Shown: positions 45,759-56,092, numbered from the stretch's first letter. The stretch is 64,000 nt of DNA from Rhodocyclaceae bacterium (GCA_020247545.1 JADCIX010000034.1:1-64000); one strand, 5' to 3'. Made by a program: numbers and translations. Notes: generated by a model not told the origin, from the sequence alone.

Positions 45759-46745
45759 TTAGTCAGCGTATACACCAGCCTTCTTGATGATTGGGGCCCA
45801 CTTGCTGATCTCCGCAGCGAGTTGCGCGCGCAGCGCATCGGGCGTCTGGCGTGCAACGGGTTCCGGTGCGGTACCCAAGCTGGCAAAGCGCTCGATCACA
45901 TCCTTATCCTTCAGCGCATCTTGCAGTGCCTTGTTTACTTTGTCGGTCACTGCTTTAGGCGTTCCCTTTGGTGCCCACAAGCCGTGCCAAACACCAATGT
46001 TGAAGCCCTTCAAGCCAGCTTCGTCCATCGTTGGCAGATTGGACAGCGATGGCACGCGTGCTTTTGAGGTCACCGCATAGGCTTTAACTTTGTCGCCCTT
46101 GATCTGCGAGGTGGTGTTGGTCGATTGGTCACACATCAAATCAACTTGTCCGCCGAGCAGGTCGGTCATCGCCGGGTTGGTGCCTTTGTATGGGACGGTG
46201 AGCAGGTCGGTTTCAATGGCGCTCATAAACAACATGCCGCAAAGATGTGATGCGGAGCCAATCCCGGCGTTAGCGTAGGAAACCTTATCCTTGTTCGCTT
46301 TCAGGTAGGCGATGAGCTCTTTCAAATCTTTCGCCGGCATATCTTTCTTGGCGATCATCGTCATTGGTACTTCGGTGATTAAACCAATCGGCTCGAGATC
46401 CTTGTTGGCATCATATTTCAACGTGCGATACAGCGCAGGTGCCGTGGAAATACCGATGTGCATCAACAACAGTGAATAACCATCCGGTGCTGCCGCAACC
46501 GCGCGGCCAACACCAATGGTGCCGCCGGCACCGCCGACGTTTTCAATCAGTATCTGCTGGCCCAGTGACTTCGACATCACGGCGGCGACTGAACGCGCGA
46601 CAGTATCCGTTGGCCCGCCAGCTGCGAACGGCACAAACATGGTTATTGGTTTATCTGGGTAGGCCGCGTTTGCAGTTCCCATCATTGCGCAAAATGCGAA
46701 TGCGCCAATTGCAGCTAGTGCGGCCGCAGATTTTCTTAGTGACAT
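45759..46745 (-). CDS. Bug-family (TctC-like) solute receptor
   Basis: A 328-residue periplasmic receptor of the Bug family. The signal peptide (ALAAIGAFAFCAMMGTANA) is followed by the family opening YPDKPITMFVPFAAGGPTDT. Other markers are VGGAGGTIGVGRAVAAAPDGY and NAGIGSASHLCGMLF. Bug receptors bind small carboxylates and may feed a tripartite tricarboxylate transporter or act alone. No tctA or tctB is adjacent. Start ATG 46745 has GGAGG upstream. This large family is typical of Burkholderiales. Confidence 0.92.
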   Translation of the reverse strand: MSLRKSAAALAAIGAFAFCAMMGTANAAYPDKPITMFVPFAAGGPTDTVARSVAAVMSKSLGQQILIENVGGAGGTIGVGRAVAAAPDGYSLLLMHIGISTAPALYRTLKYDANKDLEPIGLITEVPMTMIAKKDMPAKDLKELIAYLKANKDKVSYANAGIGSASHLCGMLFMSAIETDLLTVPYKGTNPAMTDLLGGQVDLMCDQSTNTTSQIKGDKVKAYAVTSKARVPSLSNLPTMDEAGLKGFNIGVWHGLWAPKGTPKAVTDKVNKALQDALKDKDVIERFASLGTAPEPVARQTPDALRAQLAAEISKWAPIIKKAGVYAD

Positions 46746-46896
46746 GAATCCTCCAGTTGAATGCCTATTTTTTTGTTGTGACTCCCACCGAATCATTGTA
46801 GCTGAAGCGTCAATTTTCAGCCCGCACAAATCGACCAAAGCGCGGCAAATTTCATACGGCGGCGCAGCAAACAAGAAATGAAACTCAAGTATCTAC

Positions 46897-46947
46897 GGGT
46901 GTTTTCAGGCGAAAAAGGCTGAAATGAGCCGTCAATACTCGCGTTTA
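46897..46947 (+). repeat. Hairpin repeat family, copy 3
   Basis: TTTCAG (46903-46908) pairs with CTGAAA (46919-46924) and is followed by GCCGTCAATACTCGCGTTT. It lies between the Bug receptor start and the end of the VIT-domain gene, in a gap of 354 bases with no other feature that I can see. Confidence 0.6.
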
Positions 46948-47099
46948 GGTATCAATACATGTAACCGAATTGAGGGGTGTTGAGGGCATTGAAAGACCCA
47001 ACTGGCCCAGAGGACGCCTGCCTGCCGACATTATCTTGGCAGAGGAGAGGATGGTGCAGACAGGCGTCAAGCTCCGAGGTTTGGTACGCGCTCCGGTGT

Positions 47100-48242
47100 T
47101 TAGCGCCAGCCGACCACGAATTTTTCACCGGGAGTGATCTGCGGGGTGGCCCAGTTCAGTCCGGCGACGCCACTGTGGCCTTGTTCGACGCTTGCGCCGC
47201 GAGGCAGTACGTCGAAGACATGTGGAGCGGCCTTTGGGTTCTTCCATTCAACCCATACGGTGCCGGTGGCTGCGGGGTTCGTAGTGCCGTTGGCAGCACC
47301 TTTGGCAAAGTCCGCCGTGAAATCCATGCCCGAAGCCGGGTCATGATCTGCTTCCGACAGTCCTTGCAGTGGCAGCGTGAGCTGCAACCGGCCATTGTCG
47401 TGATCGATCGCGATGCGATAGCGGTAGGTCACCACCACCGTCTCACCAGCGCGGAGGTCGAGTACTTGCGCCGAGCTAACGAGGGACACGCTACCTGCTT
47501 GATTCAAATAGACCGGTAACTCACCGCGCGCTTGTGCCTCGCGTATTGTGCGCATCATAGTTTGGTAGTCTTGCTCGTTATCTTCATGAGGCGCGCTAGT
47601 CTTGCCGTGGAGACGTCCACTGGAAACATCCAGCTTCATATCTAAAAATTCTGCGCCACTTGGTAACAGCGCACTGAACGAAGGTGCCCCGCTTTCAGCA
47701 TCACGAATTTCATCGCCCAAAGTCGCTTCACTTCTACTCGGTACCATGCGATCTCTTTGCTCTGGCATCACAAAAGTCTGCATGACTTGCACAGTGGCGA
47801 TGCCATTGTCGATTGAGACATACCATTCGCGTTCGATCGCAGCGAGTTCTTCAGCGCCACACCCATCGCCGATATAGAGGCTGCCCGGTGTTGGTGATAG
47901 GTCCGACTTCATCTCAAATGGCACTACATCATACGTCCAGACGGCCATAGCCTCGTCAACTGTCGAGACTGGCACGTCTTCTGCCAACACAAACATGCCG
48001 TCCTGCGCCACCCACCGCGCCGCAGATGTTTGCGCTTCGCTGTCGCGCGATACTGCCAAGGTGACACCAATGGCGAGCGCGCTAAAAGCAATACCGGACG
48101 CAACCGCATATGCAACCAACTTCACAAAATCCTGCGCAACAAATCGCGGGCCGGCTAGTCGTAGTGACGTCGCCTGTGATTGGGCCGTGGCAAGGTTGGT
48201 GGCGTTTGCGTCTGCGTTGGGTTTGCTCCATGTGAAGCGCAT
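47100..48242 (-). CDS. VIT-domain membrane protein without VWA or sorting signal
   Basis: A 380-residue protein. A basic N-terminus and one span (VAYAVASGIAFSALAIGVTL, residues 43-62) are followed by a variable stretch and, from about residue 130, a VIT-like domain: REWYVSIDNGIATVQVMQTF, LPSGAEFLDMKL, REAQARGELPVYLNQAG and RAGETVVVTYRYRI. In the dedicated sortase system the target protein has VIT plus VWA and an LPxTG-like C-terminus. Here the chain ends at GEKFVVGWR, with neither. Start ATG 48242 has GGGAGA upstream. It is divergent from the two-component genes, with 222 bases between. Confidence 0.65.
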   Translation of the reverse strand: MRFTWSKPNADANATNLATAQSQATSLRLAGPRFVAQDFVKLVAYAVASGIAFSALAIGVTLAVSRDSEAQTSAARWVAQDGMFVLAEDVPVSTVDEAMAVWTYDVVPFEMKSDLSPTPGSLYIGDGCGAEELAAIEREWYVSIDNGIATVQVMQTFVMPEQRDRMVPSRSEATLGDEIRDAESGAPSFSALLPSGAEFLDMKLDVSSGRLHGKTSAPHEDNEQDYQTMMRTIREAQARGELPVYLNQAGSVSLVSSAQVLDLRAGETVVVTYRYRIAIDHDNGRLQLTLPLQGLSEADHDPASGMDFTADFAKGAANGTTNPAATGTVWVEWKNPKAAPHVFDVLPRGASVEQGHSGVAGLNWATPQITPGEKFVVGWR

Positions 48243-48464
48243 ATTTGTCTCCCTAGGCGGTAGGTTTGTGGTTACCTGCTGGAGATGATTTAGCGCGCCA
48301 ATTACGGCTGGATTCGGGACCGATTCGGGCAGCGGGCATGCACAAATGTGGCGACTTTGTGGCATTGCAGAAATGTAGACAAAACGGGCAATAAAGTGCT
48401 TCAAGCCTGCGGTATATTGGGTCGACAGTTACGACATTAGTAAAAACGCCAGCCGGGATCAATC

Positions 48465-49154
48465 ATGCAAAAGCGTATCGCCATCGTTGAAGACGACCAC
48501 ACCATCCGTGCTAATTACAGCGACGCGCTGAAGCGTCACGGCTACGATGTCTCCGGTTACGCCGATCGCGCCTCCGCGATGGTTGCTTTTCGGTTGGCGC
48601 TTCCTGATCTCGCCATCATCGATATTGGTCTGGGTGACGAGATAGACGGCGGATTTACCCTCTGCCGCGACTTGCGCGCATTGTCGAACAGCCTGCCGAT
48701 TATCTTTCTGTCGGCGCGCGACAGTGACTTCGATGTGGTGTCGGGCTTACGCCTCGGCGCGGACGATTACGTCACAAAAGACGTTTCCATGCCACATCTC
48801 ACCGCACGTATCGCAGCGCTGTTTCGTCGACTGGAGGCACAACGCGCACCGGCTCGCGCTGAGGACGTGTTGCATCGTGGCGCATTAGTGCTGGATATCA
48901 ACCGACTTTCGATTAGTTGGAAGCAACAGGAAGTGATACTCACTGTGACCGAGTTCTGGATGATTCATGCACTGGTTAAGTTTGTCGGCCACGTGAAGAA
49001 CCGCGACCAACTGATGCGTGAAGCCGAGCTCACGGTTGATGACAACACCATCACTTCGCACATGAAGCGTATTCGCAAAAAGTTCGAAGTTGTCGATAAC
49101 AGCTTTGATTCCATAGAGACCGTATATGGCATGGGCTATCGCTGGCGTGAGTGA
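48465..49154 (+). CDS. pdsR: Response regulator of dedicated-sortase type (PdsR-like)
   Basis: A 229-residue OmpR-type regulator. The receiver has the acidic pair in VEDD, the phospho-acceptor D53 in IIDIGLGDE and the lysine in DYVTKD. The C-terminal winged helix carries TVTEFWMIHALVKFVGHVKN and DDNTITSHMKRIRKKF. The receiver start RIAIVEDDHTIRANYSDALK and the long GLGDEIDGGF insert resemble the TIGR-type regulators of the proteobacterial dedicated sortase system. It is followed by the kinase gene. Confidence 0.75.
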   Translation: MQKRIAIVEDDHTIRANYSDALKRHGYDVSGYADRASAMVAFRLALPDLAIIDIGLGDEIDGGFTLCRDLRALSNSLPIIFLSARDSDFDVVSGLRLGADDYVTKDVSMPHLTARIAALFRRLEAQRAPARAEDVLHRGALVLDINRLSISWKQQEVILTVTEFWMIHALVKFVGHVKNRDQLMREAELTVDDNTITSHMKRIRKKFEVVDNSFDSIETVYGMGYRWRE

Positions 49155-49210
49155 GCTGGCGTGAATAAGCGTTGGCAGAGACGTTGGCAACTCTTACGCG
49201 AGCAGGCCAA

Positions 49211-50878
49211 TTGAACAATGTGCCATTCAAAGACAGCGTACGTGCCAAATTTGTCGGCGCATCGCTACTGCTGCTATTGATTCCGCTGTCCGGCTACGTA
49301 TTTGTGCGAGAACTGGCAACCTACCTGCGGCTTGGTCATGAGCAGGTGACGGTGGCAACGGCGAAGCTTGTGGCGGCTTCGCTGTCGGACCGCCCGGGTC
49401 TGCAACTCCGCCGTCGGCCACCGCTGATTGCGCCGCCGGAACCCAGTGCGGAAGTTGCCCCCGCACCAGCAGCGGACCCAGAGCGTGACCGAGTCCTCGC
49501 ACTCTTTGGTGCGAGTGACGCAAGTATTGCCGCAAGCCTTGGCGCGCGTTATGTGCCGGATGCGGCGGTCGAACGGATTCTCAACCAAGGGGTTGCGCGC
49601 GACGCACGAGTTTGGGTAATCGACGCGAATGGAAACGTGCGGGGTTTGGCTGGCGCGATCTACGCCGCACCGCTTCAAACTGGCCTTGATTCTACGATTA
49701 CCGGTGCCGTCACGTGGCTGCTAAGAGGCCGCATTGATGCGGTGACAACTGACGCAGTCGACTCACGCGAGGCGGTGCTGGCGCAGTCTGAGCGTGCTCT
49801 GGTTGGCCAATCAAACAACGAATGGCGTACGCAAAGCGATGATCGATTCGGCGTGCTCAGCGCGGCAGAGCCCATCTGGCAGGGCGACAATATCGTAGCG
49901 GCAGTTGTTGTTGAACAAAGCGACACAAGCCAACGGGCACTCGCCCGCAGAGCGGCGCAGTCGGTTATCGTCGTCAGTGTCGTGGTCTTTATTGTCGCCT
50001 TCAGCGCACTCGTCTGGTTTTCGTATTCGTTGGTGCGACGTATATCGCGCCTTCAGCAAGACGCCAATGTGGCGGTCGATGCAAATGGACGAGCCACGGG
50101 TGTCATTCGGCAGGCCGGTGGTAATGACGAGATTAGCGCCCTCTCAAAAACGCTCGCTGCGATGGTGGCGCGGCAGGCTGCCTACAACGAGTATCTGGAG
50201 AAACTTGCCTCTCGTCTCTCGCACGAGCTGCGCACGCCGGTGGCTGTGGTGCGTTCGTCTCTCGATAACCTTCGAGCGGCCAACACATCCGCTGGAGAAC
50301 TCAAATACCTGGACCGCGCCGATGAAGGAGTATTGCGTTTGTCGAAGTTAATTTCGAGAATGGCCGAGGCAACCCAGCTAGAACAGATGCTACAGAGCGC
50401 TGATGTTGAGCGCTTCGACCTCTGTAAGGTCGTCGAGGGTTGCATTGAAGGTTACCGGCTTGCATTTGCACCACAAACAATCGAGCTAACGCGGCCGAAC
50501 CAAGAATGTATGGTGACTGGCTTGCCGGATGCCATTGCACAGATGCTCGATAAACTGATGCAGAACGCCGTGGATTTTGCGACGGAGGGATCGACGATTC
50601 GGGTCCAGATCGCAAACACCGCAGGCAACGTGATATTGACCGTCGCCAACACCGGCCCGCCGTTGCCGGCGGATACTTCCGCGCTTTTTGATTCAATGAT
50701 TTCGATACGCGAGGACGCCCAGGGCGGCGAGCACCTCGGGCTCGGCTTACACATTGCGCGCTTGATTGCCGAATTTCATGACGGGAAAATCAGCGCCGCG
50801 AATCTTCACGATGGCAGCGGCGTAGTGATCGAAATCGTGATGCCGCTGGTACCGCAAGACAAACTTAAAGGTAATTAA
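49211..50878 (+). CDS. pdsS: Sensor histidine kinase of dedicated-sortase type (PdsS-like)
   Basis: A kinase of about 555 residues. N-terminal span ([19 protein letters not shown]), a large periplasmic region, second span ([19 protein letters not shown]), HAMP-like linker, then HisKA with the phospho-histidine in [10 protein letters not shown] and an ATPase domain with [18 protein letters not shown] and HLGLGLHIA. The start is uncertain: TTG 49211 has AGCAGG upstream, TTG 49172 and GTG 49220 are alternatives. The stop overlaps the convergent ychF end by four bases. Pairing with pdsR is clear; the signal sensed is not. Confidence 0.75.
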   Translation: MNNVPFKDSVRAKFVGASLLLLLIPLSGYVFVRELATYLRLGHEQVTVATAKLVAASLSDRPGLQLRRRPPLIAPPEPSAEVAPAPAADPERDRVLALFGASDASIAASLGARYVPDAAVERILNQGVARDARVWVIDANGNVRGLAGAIYAAPLQTGLDSTITGAVTWLLRGRIDAVTTDAVDSREAVLAQSERALVGQSNNEWRTQSDDRFGVLSAAEPIWQGDNIVAAVVVEQSDTSQRALARRAAQSVIVVSVVVFIVAFSALVWFSYSLVRRISRLQQDANVAVDANGRATGVIRQAGGNDEISALSKTLAAMVARQAAYNEYLEKLASRLSHELRTPVAVVRSSLDNLRAANTSAGELKYLDRADEGVLRLSKLISRMAEATQLEQMLQSADVERFDLCKVVEGCIEGYRLAFAPQTIELTRPNQECMVTGLPDAIAQMLDKLMQNAVDFATEGSTIRVQIANTAGNVILTVANTGPPLPADTSALFDSMISIREDAQGGEHLGLGLHIARLIAEFHDGKISAANLHDGSGVVIEIVMPLVPQDKLKGN

Positions 50879-51960
50879 ACGTTAAAGCGGAAGTGCATCA
50901 CGTCACCGTCTTTGACGATGTACTCTTTGCCTTCGAGACGCATCTTGCCCGCCTCTTTACACTTGGCTTCACCGCCGAGCGTAACAAAGTCATTAAAGGC
51001 GATCACCTCCGCACGAATGAAGCCTTTCTCAAAATCGGTGTGGATCACGCCGGCTGCCTGCGGTGCCGTTGAGCCTTTGTGTACGGTCCATGCCCGCACT
51101 TCTTTCACGCCCGCCGTGAAGTAGGTTTCCAGCCCCAAGAGCGTGTATGCGGCACGAATCATCCGCGCAAGGCCCGGCTCCTTCATGCCGATGTCTTCCA
51201 AAAAGACCTGCTTGTCTGCCTCGTCCATCTCGGCGATTTCGGCTTCAATCTTCGCGCAAATCGCAACCACTGGCGCGCCCTCCTTGGCAGCGTGTTCCTT
51301 GACAAGATCAAGTAACGGATTACTTTCAAACCCACCTTCAATCACGTTTGCGACGTACAAGACAGGCTTGGCGGTAAGCAATGAGAGTTGTTTAATCAAC
51401 GCCAATTCATCAGCGTCGTAACCCATGGCACGAACGGGAATAGCCTCGTTTAGCTTCTCCATCATCGGCTCAAGGAGGGCGACCATCCTGATTGCCTCTT
51501 TGTCCCCAGCACGGGAATTCTTTTGCGCCTTGTGCAAAGCTTTTTCAACGGACTGCATATCGGCCAGCGCAAGTTCAGTGTCGATCACGGCGATGTCGGA
51601 GAGTGGATCGACCCTCCCTGCAACGTGGATCACATTCGGATCGTCAAAGCAGCGCACGACATGCGAGATTGCGTCCGTCTCGCGGATGGTAGCTAGGAAC
51701 TGGTTCCCCAAACCTTCGCCCTTTGACGCACCCGCAACCAAACCTGCAATATCGACAAACTCGACAATCGCCGGAACGACGCGCTCTGGTTTCACAATCG
51801 CGGCGAGTTGATCCTGGCGCGGATCCGGCACTTCGACAATGCCGATATTTGGCTCAATGGTGCAAAACGGATAGTTTTCCGCCGCGATGCCGGCTTTGGT
51901 GAGCGCGTTGAAGGTGGTCGATTTGCCTACGTTTGGGAGTCCTACGATGCCGCATTTCAT
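50875..51960 (-). CDS. ychF: Ribosome-binding ATPase YchF
   Basis: A 361-residue P-loop protein of the Obg family that prefers ATP. Walker A is [16 protein letters not shown]3 is [22 protein letters not shown], and the NKxE-like position is replaced, as is usual in YchF (YVANVIEGG). A coiled coil and a TGS domain ([20 protein letters not shown]) complete it. It binds ribosomes and is linked to oxidative stress control. It lies downstream of pth with one base between. Confidence 0.97.
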   Translation of the reverse strand: MKCGIVGLPNVGKSTTFNALTKAGIAAENYPFCTIEPNIGIVEVPDPRQDQLAAIVKPERVVPAIVEFVDIAGLVAGASKGEGLGNQFLATIRETDAISHVVRCFDDPNVIHVAGRVDPLSDIAVIDTELALADMQSVEKALHKAQKNSRAGDKEAIRMVALLEPMMEKLNEAIPVRAMGYDADELALIKQLSLLTAKPVLYVANVIEGGFESNPLLDLVKEHAAKEGAPVVAICAKIEAEIAEMDEADKQVFLEDIGMKEPGLARMIRAAYTLLGLETYFTAGVKEVRAWTVHKGSTAPQAAGVIHTDFEKGFIRAEVIAFNDFVTLGGEAKCKEAGKMRLEGKEYIVKDGDVMHFRFNV

Positions 51961-51961
51961 A

Positions 51962-52591
51962 TCAGTCTGCTTTCGGTGTTTTGTTCACTTCTTTCGGCTT
52001 GGTATGGAGGCGCAACATCGCCGCTTCCATATCGCCCTTCGCCATTGCCGGCCAACATTCTAACGAACGCTTGATGACCTCATCGATCGAGCGTTGGTCT
52101 TCGGCACCCGGACGATGCAATACGTAGTCGACCACTTCAGGACGGTCCATCGCGCCGCCAAACTTGCCTGAGAGCTCGCGCGGATGGCCAATGCCCAAAC
52201 GCAGCCGCCAGAAATCTTTGGTGCCCAGATGGTTCACGATATCTTTAATGCCGTTGCTACCGGCCGCCCCGCCAATTTTCATTTTCACGCCGCCCGCTGG
52301 TAAATCCATTTCGTCGTGCGCCACCAGAATTTCTGCCGGAGTGATTTGGTAGAACTTGGCCAGTGCGCCAACGGCCTGGCCAGATCGATTCATAAACGTA
52401 GTCGGCTTTAACAGCCAGACGCCGGGTGACTTTGCGACCTCCCCGTGAAACTTTGATTCTTTCTGAAAACTCGCCCCTAACTCGCGTGCGAGTGCATCCA
52501 CAAACCAAAAACCGGCGTTGTGTCGGGTGTATTCGTATTCGCGGCCGGGATTACCCAGACCGACAACGAGTTTGATGGGGGAATTGAGCAT
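51962..52591 (-). CDS. pth: Peptidyl-tRNA hydrolase
   Basis: A 209-residue enzyme that frees tRNA from stalled peptidyl-tRNA. It has [18 protein letters not shown] with the catalytic histidine, [21 protein letters not shown] with the aspartate and [12 protein letters not shown]. The length is slightly above average owing to a charged C-terminal tail. It lies after rplY with a terminator between, so ychF-pth may be read partly from their own promoter. Confidence 0.97.
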   Translation of the reverse strand: MLNSPIKLVVGLGNPGREYEYTRHNAGFWFVDALARELGASFQKESKFHGEVAKSPGVWLLKPTTFMNRSGQAVGALAKFYQITPAEILVAHDEMDLPAGGVKMKIGGAAGSNGIKDIVNHLGTKDFWRLRLGIGHPRELSGKFGGAMDRPEVVDYVLHRPGAEDQRSIDEVIKRSLECWPAMAKGDMEAAMLRLHTKPKEVNKTPKAD

Positions 52592-52611
52592 GAAGCAGTT
52601 TAAATGTCACC

Positions 52612-52644
52612 AGAAAAAATGCCCGCCAGGTGCGGCGGGCATTT
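52612..52644 (-). terminator. Rho-independent terminator after rplY
   Basis: AAATGCCCGCC (52617-52627) and GGCGGGCATTT (52634-52644) form a perfect 11-bp stem with a six-base loop. On the minus strand it is followed by a T-rich run (52612-52619 complement). It lies 27 bases beyond the rplY stop codon. Confidence 0.8.
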
Positions 52645-52670
52645 CAGTGTGATGCGCGACTAAGGCAGTA

Positions 52671-53354
52671 TTATTTTTTGGCCTTGTCGTCTTTCTTGGG
52701 AGCCTCCTCCTCTTTAGCCTTCTGGTTTGCAGCCGGAACATCGGCTGCTGCCACTGTAGCGGCTGCGGCCTCATCGGCTGCGACAGCCCGCGGGATGATG
52801 ATGGTAGCAACTGACTGATCGTCTTTACGGTTCAAGGCCACGGATTCTACGCCAGCCGGCAACTTCAGGTTGGACAAGTGAATCGAGTGACCCGCTACGA
52901 GGTCTTTTAAGTCAACTTCGATGAACTCCGGCAAATCTTTCGCCAAACAAGCAACGTCAAGCTCATTGATGATGTGCGAGACGATACCGCCGGAAAGCTT
53001 AACGCCAGGGGCGATGTCGGCGTTGATGAAGTGCAAAGGCACCTTCATGTGAATCTTCTTGGTCGGGTCAACGCGCTGGAAGTCGACGTGCAAAACGTTT
53101 TGCTTCCATGCGTGCATTTGCACGTCGCGCAGCAACACTTGTTCAGCTTTGCCGTCCAATTCCATATCGAGAACGGACGCGTGGAACGCCTCAAGGCGAA
53201 GCTTGTGATAGATCTCGTTGTGGTCGAGTTCAATAACGGTTGCATCTTTACCGGCACCGTACAGGATACCCGGGACTTTGTCCGCGCGACGCAGGCGGCG
53301 GCTCGCACCCGTGCCCTGTACGTTACGCGTAGTTGCTTTAAAAGCGATTTTCAT
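52671..53354 (-). CDS. rplY: 50S ribosomal protein L25 (CTC form)
   Basis: A 227-residue 5S-rRNA-binding protein with the extended general-stress (Ctc) C-terminal domain. It opens with [19 protein letters not shown] and [20 protein letters not shown]. The second domain contains [20 protein letters not shown]. The last 40 residues are an Ala/Glu/Lys-rich tail ([13 protein letters not shown]). It follows prs by 91 bases, the usual betaproteobacterial order. Confidence 0.96.
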   Translation of the reverse strand: MKIAFKATTRNVQGTGASRRLRRADKVPGILYGAGKDATVIELDHNEIYHKLRLEAFHASVLDMELDGKAEQVLLRDVQMHAWKQNVLHVDFQRVDPTKKIHMKVPLHFINADIAPGVKLSGGIVSHIINELDVACLAKDLPEFIEVDLKDLVAGHSIHLSNLKLPAGVESVALNRKDDQSVATIIIPRAVAADEAAAATVAAADVPAANQKAKEEEAPKKDDKAKK

Positions 53355-53445
53355 AGTGTTACTCCAAGTTAAAAACCATTCGCGACCAAATGGTTTGTTG
53401 CAAAAGCGCCTGGTACTTCCAAGGCACCGTAAGAATCACCCCGAC

Positions 53446-54396
53446 CTACTCGCTGAACAAAGAGCTCACTGAGCCCCCCTCAGCGATCCTGCGAATCGTT
53501 TCAGCGATCAACTCTGCTGTACCAATTTGCCGAATCTTCTTACATGCCACCGCTTCGGGCTTCAAGGGAATGGTGTCCGTGACAACCAATTCGTCGATGA
53601 CCGAATTCTCTAAACGTTCGATTGCCGGCCCTGACAATACCGGGTGGGTACAGTAGGCCACCACCTTCGAAGCGCCGCGCTCTTTGAGCGCTTTGGCCGC
53701 TTCGGTCAATGTGCCGGCTGTGTCCACAATATCGTCCATGATGAGGCAGGTATGGCCCTCGACATCACCGATAATATTCATCACCATCGATACGTTCGCC
53801 CGGGGACGCCGTTTATCGATAATCGCTAACTCTGAATCCAGCTGCTTCGCTATTGCTCTTGCACGTACTACGCCGCCCACGTCTGGCGACACCACAATCA
53901 AATTCGGGTAATCGTGTTTCCAAACATCGCCCAACAGAATCGGAGTTGCGTAGATGTTGTCCACCGGGATGTCAAAAAAACCCTGGATCTGATCAGCATG
54001 CAGGTCCATGGTCAACACTCGACCCACACCTGCGCCAATCAGCATATTGGCCACCACCTTTGCCGAAATCGCCACCCGCGCAGAGCGCGGGCGGCGGTCT
54101 TGGCGCGCATACCCAAAGTACGGGATCACCGCCGTGATCCTGGCGGCACTTGATCGCTTGAGAGCATCCGCCATGACCATGATTTCCATCAGGTGGTCAT
54201 TTGTCGGCGCACAGGTCGATTGCAAAATGAACGCGTCTTTTCCGCGTACGTTCTCCAAGATCTCGACCATGACTTCACCGTCGCTGAACTTGGAAACTTT
54301 GGCACGACCGAGCTGGGTGCCCAGCAAGCGCGCAGTTTCTTTCGCTAGCTTCGGATTCGCGTTACCCGCGAACACGCTCAAATTATCAAATGTCAT
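53446..54396 (-). CDS. prs: Ribose-phosphate pyrophosphokinase
   Basis: A 316-residue enzyme that makes PRPP from ribose 5-phosphate and ATP for nucleotide, histidine and NAD synthesis. It has [17 protein letters not shown], the [17 protein letters not shown] signature and the PRPP-binding loop [16 protein letters not shown]. The catalytic RRPRA flexible loop is intact ([11 protein letters not shown]). ATG 54396 has AAGGCG upstream. tRNA-Gln is 103 bases upstream. Confidence 0.97.
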   Translation of the reverse strand: MTFDNLSVFAGNANPKLAKETARLLGTQLGRAKVSKFSDGEVMVEILENVRGKDAFILQSTCAPTNDHLMEIMVMADALKRSSAARITAVIPYFGYARQDRRPRSARVAISAKVVANMLIGAGVGRVLTMDLHADQIQGFFDIPVDNIYATPILLGDVWKHDYPNLIVVSPDVGGVVRARAIAKQLDSELAIIDKRRPRANVSMVMNIIGDVEGHTCLIMDDIVDTAGTLTEAAKALKERGASKVVAYCTHPVLSGPAIERLENSVIDELVVTDTIPLKPEAVACKKIRQIGTAELIAETIRRIAEGGSVSSLFSE

Positions 54397-54499
54397 GCCA
54401 TCGCCTTTTGTAGCACCTAGTTCTCGCAGTTGGAACAAGTCACCACACACGCTGTTGCCGAGCGAACAATTCAGTCACAGGACAACAGCATGTTGTTGC

Positions 54500-54574
54500 T
54501 GGCTGGGGAGGTAGGGATCGAACCTACGAATGCCGGAATCAAAATCCGGTGCCTTACCACTTGGCGACTCCCCA
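54500..54574 (-). tRNA. tRNA-Gln (TTG)
   Basis: Minus strand: the acceptor TGGGGAG pairs with CTCCCCA. D-arm CGCCAAGTGGTAAGGC, anticodon arm CCGGATTTTGATTCCGG with anticodon TTG, and T-arm with GGTTCGATCC are all complete. The CCA end is encoded. The position between ispE and prs is a familiar proteobacterial location for tRNA-Gln. The length is 75 nucleotides with CCA. Confidence 0.97.
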
Positions 54575-54617
54575 ATTTTTTGTCGCCAATCATCACGGCG
54601 TGCATGAAGGCAACTTG

Positions 54618-55490
54618 CTAGAGGTGAGGATGTTTTTCCAAACCCCTCGCAACAAAACCGGTGATTTTCGGCGAGAGCTTCTGAAATGCTTCACGCGCGT
54701 CACTTTCGGACTCGAAGGCAGCAAATAGACTTGCCCCGGAGCCTGTCATGCGTGCGCCAAAAAGAGATTTTTGTGACGCCGCAGACAGCAACGCTAGCCC
54801 TGACGCGACCTCTGGAAACGCTTTCAAAACAACAGGTTGCAAATCGTTGCGGTAATTAGCCAACCCAGTCGCCGAAAAGTCTTCTATTTTGACGGTAGGC
54901 GTCGTTCTTGTCAAATCCGGGTGAGTGAAGACAAATGGCGTCGGAACGTGGACTTTCGGGGTAACCACGACGTACCACCATGGCGGGACCACGACGGGGG
55001 TCTGTAATTCACCTATACCTTCGACAAACGCCGACCGCCCTTGGATAAAAAACGGTACGTCCGCGCCTAGCGACAGCCCAATTTTTTTCAATTGTGCATC
55101 TGGCAGCCCGAGCTTCCATGACTGATTGAGTGCGATCAACACAGACGCTGCATCAGAGCTCCCGCCACCGAGCCCCGCTCCCATCGGCGTGCGCTTTTGC
55201 ATCGAGATATCGGCACCTAGCTGCGATCCTGCGGCGGCTTTCAACGCCACAGCGGCACGGATGGCAAGATCATTTTCGGCGGGTACGCCTGCAATCACGT
55301 TGCGCCGTCGAATATGACCATCGTCTCGAACATTAATTTCTAGGTGATCGCCATAATCAACCAGTGTAAAGACCGATTGCAACAAATGGTAACCGTCTGG
55401 CCTACGACCGATGACATGAAGGAAAAGGTTCAGCTTGGCAGGTGCAAAAACCTTCACTATGTCGGTAACCAGCGGCAGACTTTTTTGCAA
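54618..55490 (-). CDS. ispE: 4-diphosphocytidyl-2-C-methylerythritol kinase IspE
   Basis: A 290-residue GHMP kinase of the MEP isoprenoid pathway. FAPAKLNLFLHVIGRRPDGYH is the family N-terminus, the phosphate loop is PMGAGLGGGSSDAA, and MTGSGASLFAAF is the third motif. The open frame begins at TTG 55490, five bases after lolB; GTG 55457 would give a start just before the conserved FAPAKLN and is equally possible. It lies in lolB-ispE-tRNA-Gln-prs, a common order. Confidence 0.94.
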   Translation of the reverse strand: MQKSLPLVTDIVKVFAPAKLNLFLHVIGRRPDGYHLLQSVFTLVDYGDHLEINVRDDGHIRRRNVIAGVPAENDLAIRAAVALKAAAGSQLGADISMQKRTPMGAGLGGGSSDAASVLIALNQSWKLGLPDAQLKKIGLSLGADVPFFIQGRSAFVEGIGELQTPVVVPPWWYVVVTPKVHVPTPFVFTHPDLTRTTPTVKIEDFSATGLANYRNDLQPVVLKAFPEVASGLALLSAASQKSLFGARMTGSGASLFAAFESESDAREAFQKLSPKITGFVARGLEKHPHL

Positions 55491-55495
55491 AGCGG

Positions 55496-56092
55496 TTAAA
55501 GGGGGAGGAATTGGTCAACAACGAGGCGTATCGTTGTATCCCCCTCGCTTGCCGTGATACGCGTCGCGAAACGACCCCCGACAATTCCATCCACAGCGCG
55601 TACTGCCTCCGTTCGCACCGTCCAGCGTATCAACCGGTCGCCGCTGACTGCGGGAACATCGGCTGACATCAAGTCGACAACTCCTTGTACCCAGCGGGCG
55701 AGCAATGCGGTATCAATCGGCGTGCCAAGCAGTGACTGCGTTAGCGCCCCTACCGTCGGCGCGTACTCAGTCTGATCGCCGCGCACTAGGCTCGCCCCTT
55801 CCGAAGATGCCGACACTTGCGCAAGTTGAGAGCCAAAAGGTGAAAAAAAATTTATTAATTCTTTGTTGCCCTCGCGTGTCCACTCGATGCGGACCGAGTC
55901 CAACCGGTCGCCAATGCGTACGCTCAACCTGCCAGACAGTGCGAATTGTTCAATAAATACCTGCGGGCTATCCAGCGTCGGGGATATCTGAGGGGCCGCA
56001 GTCGGCGGTGATGTTGCACAGCCCGCCATCAGGAGCGCGATTACCGCCACCACTAGGCAAAAACTTCCATTCGTCCAATGCGACAGGGTCAT
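55496..56092 (-). CDS. lolB: Outer-membrane lipoprotein receptor LolB
   Basis: A 198-residue lipoprotein that accepts lipoproteins from LolA and inserts them in the outer membrane. The signal peptide ends in the lipobox LLMAGC. The mature part has the LolB pattern FALSGRLSVRIGDRLDSVRIEW and NFFSPFGSQLAQVS. The start overlaps the end of the TPR-protein gene as ATGA, so translation is coupled. It lies directly upstream of ispE. Confidence 0.92.
   Translation of the reverse strand: MTLSHWTNGSFCLVVAVIALLMAGCATSPPTAAPQISPTLDSPQVFIEQFALSGRLSVRIGDRLDSVRIEWTREGNKELINFFSPFGSQLAQVSASSEGASLVRGDQTEYAPTVGALTQSLLGTPIDTALLARWVQGVVDLMSADVPAVSGDRLIRWTVRTEAVRAVDGIVGGRFATRITASEGDTTIRLVVDQFLPL

Noticed and set aside
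6088-46947. The five spaced hairpin repeats as a possible CRISPR array
   Set aside because: Copies are kilobases apart and diverged, without regular short spacers or cas genes in the window.
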